From Numenius arquata (taxonomy: Eukaryota > Chordata > Aves > Charadriiformes > Scolopacidae), in assembly GCF_964106895.1 (NCBI RefSeq), contig NC_133591.1, positions 3,218,001 to 3,282,000 of the forward strand: DNA of 64,000 bases. The letters are read 5' to 3'. The position numbers and the translations under genes were made by a program. Each line of letters starts with the position of its first letter. Position 1 is the stretch's first letter. This document shows positions 59,801-64,000 of this stretch, in pieces. The notes under the pieces were generated by a model. That model searched no databases, was not told where the DNA came from, and saw only the letters and a list, made by a program, of their open reading frames with translations.

Positions 59801-62800
59801 GGGTGCCACTGCTGCGGCCACAGCCGTAGCCCAGGGGTTGGCCAGAGAGACCAAGAGAGGTGCCAGTATCTGTGCAGGCAAAAGAGAGAGAGCAGAGCTG
59901 CCCCAGGCCGTGCATCCAAGGCAGGGAGGCTTCCCTGATGGGAGGTGTTACCTGGCTGTGGATTCTCCATCCTTCAGAGGGCAGGAAATAGCTCCACATG
60001 CTGTTAGCAGGGCAGCTGCCAGGCAGACAGCGTAGGCAGCACTCGATCCCAGCCCAGCTCCCGTGGGCAGCTCAGACCACACCAGTATGTCCACACTGGG
60101 AACATCTCTGAAACACAAACACACGCGGATGTAACGCAAAAGCCTTGAATTCCATCTTGAGACAACATTTCAAAGGCAAAAAGACGTCAATTAGGACTGA
60201 TCACAGGAAAAGCTGGTTGAAAACTGGCAACATCAGCACATATACACACATCCGGCACACACACACACACAGGCTCAACGAGTGCTCAGTTTGCGCAGCT
60301 GAGTGGCCTCCCTAAAGGCATTGTACCAGAACAAAGCCTGGCTGAATCGGATCTATGATTAGCACAGCTTGTCAAGCTGCTAGCGGGGCACTTAGTAACT
60401 AAATACTTGAGTAGCACCCTAAAGAGACCCTTCAAAGATTGCTGTAAACAGGATTTTAAACATGTTTCTAAGTAAAGCCTAAATATCCCAAATCTATAAC
60501 TGCGTAGTTACATCCCACTGGAGCAACAAGCTGATGGGGAAGATGAAATACGCACTTATGTGTGCCCACATGCCCCATTTCTCCACTGAATGCACCCGGG
60601 TTGTGTTACAGACCCTAACATCGAACCCAGGAGCTTTTCACTGGCTGGTGAGTGACATGAACTATGAACTGATGGTTTCAGAACAGGCTGATGACAGCCC
60701 CGGAGCTATCACCACGCAGCTCAGAGACCGCAAAGCAAATTGTGATGCGGCTACACATCATCATTCTTTAACCTTTGATTCTTTTGCTGTGAATATTGAA
60801 GTCAGGTTCTGACTTGCTTTAACACAGCAGGCAGTGCTGCATCAGACACTGCCCTGAGCACCCATCCAGTAACTTACACCGGTATCATCAACAGCTTTGG
60901 TCAAGTTCAGAAGATAGAACAGCCCTGAGCTGTGATTACCCCGAGTTCTTACAGTTTTAGGGAGATTCAGCCCAGAAAAGGGATCAGATTTAGCTCAGAC
61001 AATGAATTCACAGCTCATTTCTGTTATTTTTCTATAAGCCGGGATGAAGGGAGCTGCCTGCTGGAGGGAGGGATGTGTCTGCTTTTGTGCAGGAAGGGTG
61101 GGATGAACTGCTCCGACTTGAGCACCTCAAAGCTTAGATGAGAGCAGATGATTCCCAGCCCCCCTGCTTGGGACACCCCACCCACCAAACAGCTCAGCTC
61201 TGAAGAGTGTCTCCTGAGGCGCTCAGAAGTGAGATTTCCTGTCATTTCTTATTTTGCCTCAAAGATTTGGTTTCTTCCCGTGACCTTGCAGAAACAATTA
61301 ATGGTGAACGACACTCGAGACAGCATGTTTATTTGAGGGCAGGAAGAACAGCCTTACCCATACTTAGCCGAAATAGCCAGGCACATATACAGAAAGGCAA
61401 GAGTAGCAAGGCTCTCGGGAGCTGAGGCTCCGGCAGCAATTCCAGCAAACTCTCTCAGTGTATCCAGCTGTTCTACGCTGGGGGATTTAGATTCATCAAA
61501 GTCAGCTATGGAAGCAAGGAAGGGAGAATTCAAACACTTAGAAACCAGGGAACTGTTAAACTTGAAAGCAGTATTTACAAGAACAATATCTCCTGTTATA
61601 GTATGCAAAACCAGATTGAGCCAATTTCAGATTTCACCTACAAACTTTCTACCTGAGGATTCATGATGAAATAAAAGCAAAATCTCCAGCAGCCACTTTG
61701 AACACCTAGTGTTTCCACACCCCACACCTGCATTGTGCTACAGCAACTGTCTCCTTGCCTACATTTTCCAGTGTGCCCATCCATCACTATGTAGAACTTG
61801 GCAAATCACAAACTCTGTATTAAAAACATGGATATTCTGATGCGCTTCATACCAGTCTGGTCTCCAAATGGCCAGGAGCAAGTATCAGTGTAAGAGACCT
61901 TTTGGCCAACGCTGAGAAAGGTCACCCAACGCTCTGACTCAGCAGGCTTTGATCCGCTTTCTGCTAAGCAAACAGTGCTCAGGAGGGTCACAGGAATTAA
62001 CACCGGGTACTCCAGAGGGAAGTGGCACAAACACCAGTGAGGGGCTTCATCCAGTACAAGATGCTGCAGAAATTCAAGTGAGGCTGGCACGGGGCAGAGA
62101 GGCAGGAAAACAGGCCCCATATCCCTGCCTTCCCCAAGAGCCCTCAACTCAGACCAGCTTCAGAGAGACTCCTTTTGCCCCCCCCCATCAGTAATACACC
62201 TGGATGTGGTTCCTGGCTGGCTTCAGGTGGTACTACAACACCACCTGAGCAGCAACAGCACTAGAACAGGCCCCTGGGAACCTGAAACAGGAGGACACAG
62301 CCACAGCAAGGGCCACTCACAAATACCAGAGCACCAGGCAGGCCACAAGAGGCACATAGAGGGTGTGCAGGTGTCTGAGCTGGGGGTATGCAGGGACACA
62401 GTAGTGTTTAACACACACAGAGCATGGTCACAGATGACAAGGCCCAGCAACACTCTGCAGGGGGAACAAATCACCCCGTGGGGGTCCCAGCGCAGTCACC
62501 GGACAGAATGTGCCAAGCAGGACTGAGAGCCCCACGCGATGCACAAGGGAGCGTTTTCCTCCTCCCAGCGCTTGCCTGTAAATCCCTTCTGCAGGTCCTG
62601 GAGGCAGGAGGTGTCCCAGCTCCTCCTGACACTGACACCGGGCAGGTGGATGCACACCCTGCTGTCACCGCAGGGCCGCAAGCGGAGGAAGGTCCTCAGG
62701 TTCAGCGCCACGGCCAAGGCCACCTGTGGACGAGGAAAAGCAGCGTGAGGCAAGGCTTCTTCGTTCTGAGCGTGGTGAGAGCCTGGCCCAGGTTGCCCAG

Positions 62801-63098
62801 AGAAGCTGTGGCTGCCCCATCCCTGGAGGGGTTCAAGGCCAGGTTGGACGGGGCTTGGAGCAACCTGGTCTGGTGGGAGATGTCCCTGCCCAGGGCAGGG
62901 GGTGGCACTAGATGGGCTTTAAGGTCCCTTCCAACCCAAACCACCCTGTGATTCAATGAAGTGAGGTGAGGCGAGGAGGGCCAGAGCCCCGGGAGCCCCC
63001 GGCGGCAGCAGGCCCCTTACCTTGCCGTGCACCACAGCGTGCTCCCCGTGGAGGATGACCTTCCCCGGGGCGGACAACACCAGGCTCCGCTCCCACAT
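50709..63098 (-). CDS. MVK: Mevalonate kinase, complete, ten coding exons
   Basis: This enzyme phosphorylates mevalonate to 5-phosphomevalonate with ATP, early in isoprenoid and cholesterol synthesis. CDS exons, in transcript order, are 63098-63021, 62723-62576, 61505-61358, 60107-59952, 57118-57015, 55953-55908, 55129-55039, 54585-54469, 51325-51172 and 50860-50709. Joined, they give 1194 nt, 397 residues plus stop; human MVK has 396. Exon lengths match the human ones from memory, except that coding exon 3 has one extra codon. All three GHMP-kinase motifs are visible: APGKVILHGEHAVVHGK (residues 10-26), ELPTGAGLGSSAAY (137-150) and KLTGAGGGGCG (331-341). Lys13, Glu194, Ser147 and Asp205 match human Lys13, Glu193, Ser146 and Asp204. 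The start is the first ATG, has G at -3 and gives the family N terminus. Intron 2 has a GC donor; intron 1 holds a CR1. MMAB lies head-to-head upstream. Identification is near certain. Confidence 0.97.
51172..51325 (-). CDS. MVK: MVK coding exon 9 (residues 297-348)
   Basis: This 154-nt exon encodes ELFDINQHHLNVIGVGHPSL and the glycine-rich third motif KLTGAGGGGCGITLL. The acceptor is CTTTTAG|GAAC and the donor CCAG|GTCAGT. It has no in-frame ATG of its own, but length, phase and similarity place it without doubt. Confidence 0.96.
51326..54468 (-). other. MVK: MVK intron 8 (3143 bp)
   Basis: This is the longest MVK intron. It contains a (TA)n tract near 53035-53053. I see no recognisable gene or mobile element. 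Small open frames on both strands have no family features. Confidence 0.8.
54469..54585 (-). CDS. MVK: MVK coding exon 8 (residues 258-296)
   Basis: This 117-nt exon encodes FPAIMNPVLDSIDAISQECQ through YYLVLE. The acceptor is TTCTCAG|TTCC and the donor GAG|GTAAGG. Ile269 corresponds to human Ile268, a known disease position. The preceding intron (54586-55038) contains G and C homopolymer runs. Confidence 0.95.
55039..55129 (-). CDS. MVK: MVK coding exon 7 (residues 227-257)
   Basis: This 91-nt exon encodes RVPTLRILLTNTKVPRSTKV and on to KILK. The acceptor is TTCCAG|GGTGC. The donor AAG|GTGCAG is weaker than the others. It ends in phase 0, with the same length as mammalian exon 8. Confidence 0.95.
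55908..55953 (-). CDS. MVK: MVK coding exon 6 (residues 212-227), micro-exon
   Basis: A 46-nt exon encodes GGALRYQSGKITPLKR, matching the mammalian segment GGALRYHQGKISSLKR. The acceptor is CTTTAG|GTGG and the donor AAGAG|GTAATA. It is easily missed because its frame is not the longest open one here, but both phases (1 in, 2 out) fit exactly. Confidence 0.94.
57015..57118 (-). CDS. MVK: MVK coding exon 5 (residues 177-212)
   Basis: This 104-nt exon encodes ERVIHGNPSGVDNAVGTWG, with Glu194 and the catalytic-base equivalent Asp205. The acceptor is CTTTCAG|GTGG and the donor TTGGG|GTACGT. It is the most conserved block of the protein by eye. Confidence 0.96.
57119..59951 (-). other. MVK: MVK intron 4 (2833 bp)
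   Basis: No gene or clear mobile element was found. A C-rich stretch at about 58130-58390 gives open frames in several phases but no motif. The other large introns, 61506-62575, 60108-61357 (with a CA tract near 60257-60272), 55954-57014 and 55130-55907, likewise show nothing I can name. Confidence 0.75.
59952..60107 (-). CDS. MVK: MVK coding exon 4 (residues 125-177)
   Basis: This 156-nt exon encodes the GHMP ATP-binding loop, ELPTGAGLGSSAAY at residues 137-150, followed by an alanine-rich helix. The acceptor is TTTCAG|AGATG. The donor is CCAG|GTAACA in phase 2. The length equals mammalian exon 5. Confidence 0.96.
61358..61505 (-). CDS. MVK: MVK coding exon 3 (residues 76-125)
   Basis: A clear pyrimidine tract precedes CCATAG|CTGAC. 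The exon runs from ADFDESKSPSVEQL through LATLAFLYMCLAISAKY and ends TATGG|GTAAGG in phase 2. It is 148 nt against 145 in mammals, so this bird protein has one extra residue in the segment before the conserved LAFLY helix. Confidence 0.95.
62576..62723 (-). CDS. MVK: MVK coding exon 2 (residues 27-76), GC donor
   Basis: The exon starts at CCACAG|GTG and encodes VALAVALNLRTFLRLRP and onward. It is 148 nt, the same as mammalian exon 3, and ends in phase 1. The only donor that preserves this length and frame is ACAG|GCAAGC, a GC instead of GT donor. The rest of that site fits the usual GC-AG pattern (AG|GCAAG). Confidence 0.95.
62724..63020 (-). other. MVK: MVK intron 1, mostly filled by a CR1 insertion
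   Basis: The intron is 297 bp, of which about 206 bp (62752-62957) is CR1. The pre-insertion intron would have been about 90 bp, close to the minimum for vertebrate splicing. Only about 28 bp separates the CR1 from the acceptor side and about 63 bp from the donor. Confidence 0.85.
62752..62957 (+). mobile_element. CR1 LINE 3' fragment in MVK intron 1
   Basis: The segment reads in CR1 sense direction. Diagnostic phrases are GGTTGCCCAGAGAAGCTGTG, GTTCAAGGCCAGGTTGGA, TGTCCCTGCCCAGGGCAGG and AAGGTCCCTTCCAACCCAAA, and it ends near the CR1 terminal octamer at CCTGTGATTCAATGA. It is 5'-truncated, as most CR1 copies are. It lies antisense to MVK. Confidence 0.92.
63021..63098 (-). CDS. MVK: MVK coding exon 1 (residues 1-26)
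   Basis: It opens with MWERSLVLSAPGK and carries the first kinase motif, including Lys13, which binds ATP phosphate in this family. It is 78 nt long, so the intron falls in phase 0 after Lys26, as in mammals. The donor is AAG|GTAAGG. In mammals the ATG lies in exon 2, after a non-coding exon. Here no acceptor with a pyrimidine tract is evident upstream and the ATG sits next to the promoter, so this is probably the first exon. Confidence 0.96.
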
Positions 63099-63192
63099 CT
63101 CCCACAGCGGGACGCGGCCCCTCAGGAACCCCCCTCCTCCACCGCCGCCTCCGCTGCCCGACTCCAACGGCGAGGACTGACAGCGCCGCTCA

Positions 63193-63280
63193 CCAATAGG
63201 AGCCGCGCTCCGCCCCGCCCTCCTTGCCCTCAAACCAATAGCCGGGATCCCTACGGGGGCGGGACTTGGGGAAGGCCAAT
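63193..63280 (+). promoter_or_regulatory. Three evenly spaced CCAAT boxes
   Basis: CCAAT pentamers start at 63193, 63235 and 63276, spaced 42 and 41 bp, about four helical turns. All have the same orientation. They are likely NF-Y sites placing transcription starts on both sides. Confidence 0.6.
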
Positions 63281-63300
63281 GGGCGTTGAGTGGCGCGGCG

Positions 63301-63310
63301 CTGGGGTGAC
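63301..63310 (-). promoter_or_regulatory. SRE-like SREBP site
   Basis: Read on the minus strand the site is GTCACCCCAG, which matches 8 of 10 bases of the classical sterol regulatory element ATCACCCCAC. It lies 21 bp from the nearest CCAAT box. Binding is inferred from motif and context only. Confidence 0.5.
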
Positions 63311-63395
63311 AGAGCGCGTGGGCGAAGGGAGGGACGGCGGCCGCTGAGGGTCAAGGGGCGGGGGCGGCGGCCGGCGGCTACGGTGGCCGGGAGGG

Positions 63396-63484
63396 ATGCT
63401 GGGGCGGGCGGCGGTGGCGGCGGGCCGGGGCCTGCGGGGGCCGCTGGGGGCGGCGGCGCGGCGGCAGCGGAGCGGGGCGGGCAG
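63396..63484 (+). CDS. MMAB: MMAB coding exon 1 (mitochondrial leader)
   Basis: It encodes MLGRAAVAAGRGLRGPLGAA and nine further residues, rich in Arg, Ala and Gly with no acidic residue. This is typical of a cleaved mitochondrial presequence. The donor is GGCAG|GTGAGG in phase 2. Confidence 0.9.
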
Positions 63485-63862
63485 GTGAGGGCGGGGATGG
63501 GGCCGGGGGCTGGGCAGGGCAGGGCAGGGCAGGGCAGGGCAGGGTAGGGCTCGGCTCAACGTCCACCCTCACGGCCTGTTCCTCCGCAGCCCCGATGGTG
63601 GCTCCCGCAGCGACCGGGCCCCGAAGATCTACACGAAGACGGGAGACGCAGGTAGTGCCCGGGGACGGTGGGGGGGAGGGTGGACGGACACACACACACG
63701 CACGCACACACACACCGAGGGAGCTCCGGGCCTGGCCTCTGAGCGCCTCCCCCGGGCCTTTCCCAAAGGCTTCTCCAGCACCTTCACCGGGGAGCGGAGG
63801 CCGAAGGGTGACCGGATCTTCGAAGCCCTGGGAGCCACCGATGAACTGAGCTCGGCTATCGG
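63396..63862 (+). CDS. MMAB: Cob(I)alamin adenosyltransferase, first three coding exons, 3' part beyond the window
   Basis: MMAB transfers adenosyl from ATP to cob(I)alamin in mitochondria, giving the cofactor of methylmalonyl-CoA mutase. Visible exons are 63396-63484, 63590-63651 and 63769-63862, 245 nt or 81 complete codons plus two bases. They give an Arg/Ala/Gly-rich N terminus, as expected of a mitochondrial targeting peptide (about residues 1-40). The PduO-type motif YTKTGDAGFSSTF (44-56), then TGERRPKGDRIFEALG and TDELSSAIG, follow human MMAB closely. The start at 63396 is the first ATG after the promoter, has G at -3, and gives a short Arg-rich leader. Introns 1 and 2 are only 105 and 117 bp. 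The donor at 63863 (GG|GTAACC) leads to an exon 4 outside the window. MVK lies head-to-head 297 bp away. Confidence 0.95.
63510..63547 (+). repeat. GGGCA pentamer tract in MMAB intron 1
   Basis: Seven near-perfect GGGCA units fill over a third of the 105-bp intron. Confidence 0.85.
63590..63651 (+). CDS. MMAB: MMAB coding exon 2
   Basis: The acceptor CTCCGCAG|CCCC opens a 62-nt exon encoding SPDGGSRSDRAPKIYTKTGD and an Ala. It contains the start of the ATP-binding motif. The donor is GCAG|GTAGTG in phase 1. Confidence 0.93.
63668..63717 (+). repeat. G-run and CA/CG tract in MMAB intron 2
   Basis: A GGGGGG-containing stretch followed by ACACACACACGCACGCACAC occupies nearly half of the 117-bp intron. 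Confidence 0.8.
63769..63862 (+). CDS. MMAB: MMAB coding exon 3
   Basis: The acceptor TTTCCCAAAG|GCTTC opens a 94-nt exon encoding GFSSTFTGERRPKGDRIFEA and on to TDELSSAIG. The conserved Arg/Lys cluster and the TDELSSA helix match the family. The donor is GG|GTAACC in phase 2. Confidence 0.94.
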
Positions 63863-64000
63863 GTAACCCCCTGCCCCAGGACCCTCTCCCGCTGCCGGCC
63901 GTGTCCTGCCAGGCTGGACGTGCTCTCCGGGGAACTCGCCACCAGCCCAGGGAGCTGTGGCCCTGGGCAGGCCGAACCCAGGCCCTCCGCATGCACAAAG

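Larger units (their letters stand above)
63099..63395. promoter_or_regulatory. Shared bidirectional MVK/MMAB promoter
   Basis: Only 297 bp separate the two start codons, so both 5' UTRs and the promoter fit here. The stretch is CpG-rich and lacks a TATA box. It holds CCAAT at 63193, 63235 and 63276 (all plus strand), GC boxes at 63211-63220 and 63255-63264, and an SRE-like site at 63301-63310. CCAAT (NF-Y) and Sp1 sites beside an SRE are the usual layout of SREBP-2 target promoters. MVK and MMAB share such a promoter in mammals. Confidence 0.85.

Noticed and set aside
63099..63233. N-terminal extension of MVK by 45 codons with a glycine run
   Set aside because: The frame is open, but the codon at 63233 is TTG, not ATG, and the extension overlaps CCAAT and GC-box promoter DNA. 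The ATG at 63098 gives the family N terminus.
63863..64000. MMAB exon 4 at the window end
   Set aside because: No frame after an AG here resembles the expected FALEL-type sequence; the exon must lie beyond the window.
1..64000. tRNA, rRNA or snRNA genes
   Set aside because: No GGTTCGAATCC-type T-loop or other conserved small-RNA core caught my eye on either strand; a covariance-model scan would be decisive.

Overview
The window looks like a gene-poor, GC-rich piece of a bird genome, probably a microchromosome. CR1 retrotransposon tails are present (8286-8690, 38089-38682, 62752-62957). There is also an LTR-like remnant resembling an avian endogenous retrovirus family, and the recognisable genes have short introns. 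I recognise two vertebrate genes, both at the right end.

Right end (about 49.2-64.0 kb). MVK (mevalonate kinase) is complete on the minus strand. Ten coding exons between 63098 and 50709 join into a 1194-nt reading frame (397 residues plus stop). The donor site of intron 2 is GC instead of GT. Intron 1 is mostly a CR1 insertion. MMAB (cob(I)alamin adenosyltransferase) starts head-to-head on the plus strand at 63396; its first three coding exons are present and the rest lies beyond the window. The 297 bp between the two start codons is GC-rich, with three CCAAT boxes, two GC boxes and an SRE-like site, as expected of a shared sterol-responsive bidirectional promoter. MVK acts in isoprenoid and cholesterol synthesis. 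MMAB makes adenosylcobalamin in mitochondria.

Left end (1-8.1 kb). No coding exon was found. A strong CpG island at about 6.8-8.1 kb carries an E2F site and a ZNF143-type site and looks like a real promoter whose gene body is not visible. From mammalian gene order (MMAB-MVK-FAM222A), a leftward FAM222A first exon is a plausible but unproven owner.

Middle (8.1-49 kb). This is about 41 kb without a recognisable gene. GC-rich DNA is punctuated by AT-rich islands rich in TAAT/ATTA and POU-like motifs that look like conserved non-coding elements; conservation itself cannot be tested here. Minisatellites are frequent: 9-, 16-, 20-, 20-, 27- and 39-bp units, a GGGAT/GGCAT pentamer array, and a near-perfect 184-bp array at 33718-34668. 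At 38.86-39.56 kb two diverged inverted arms face each other and share an identical 32-bp block. Long open frames here are Pro/Arg/Gly-rich by-products of GC-rich or repetitive DNA and are not called as genes.
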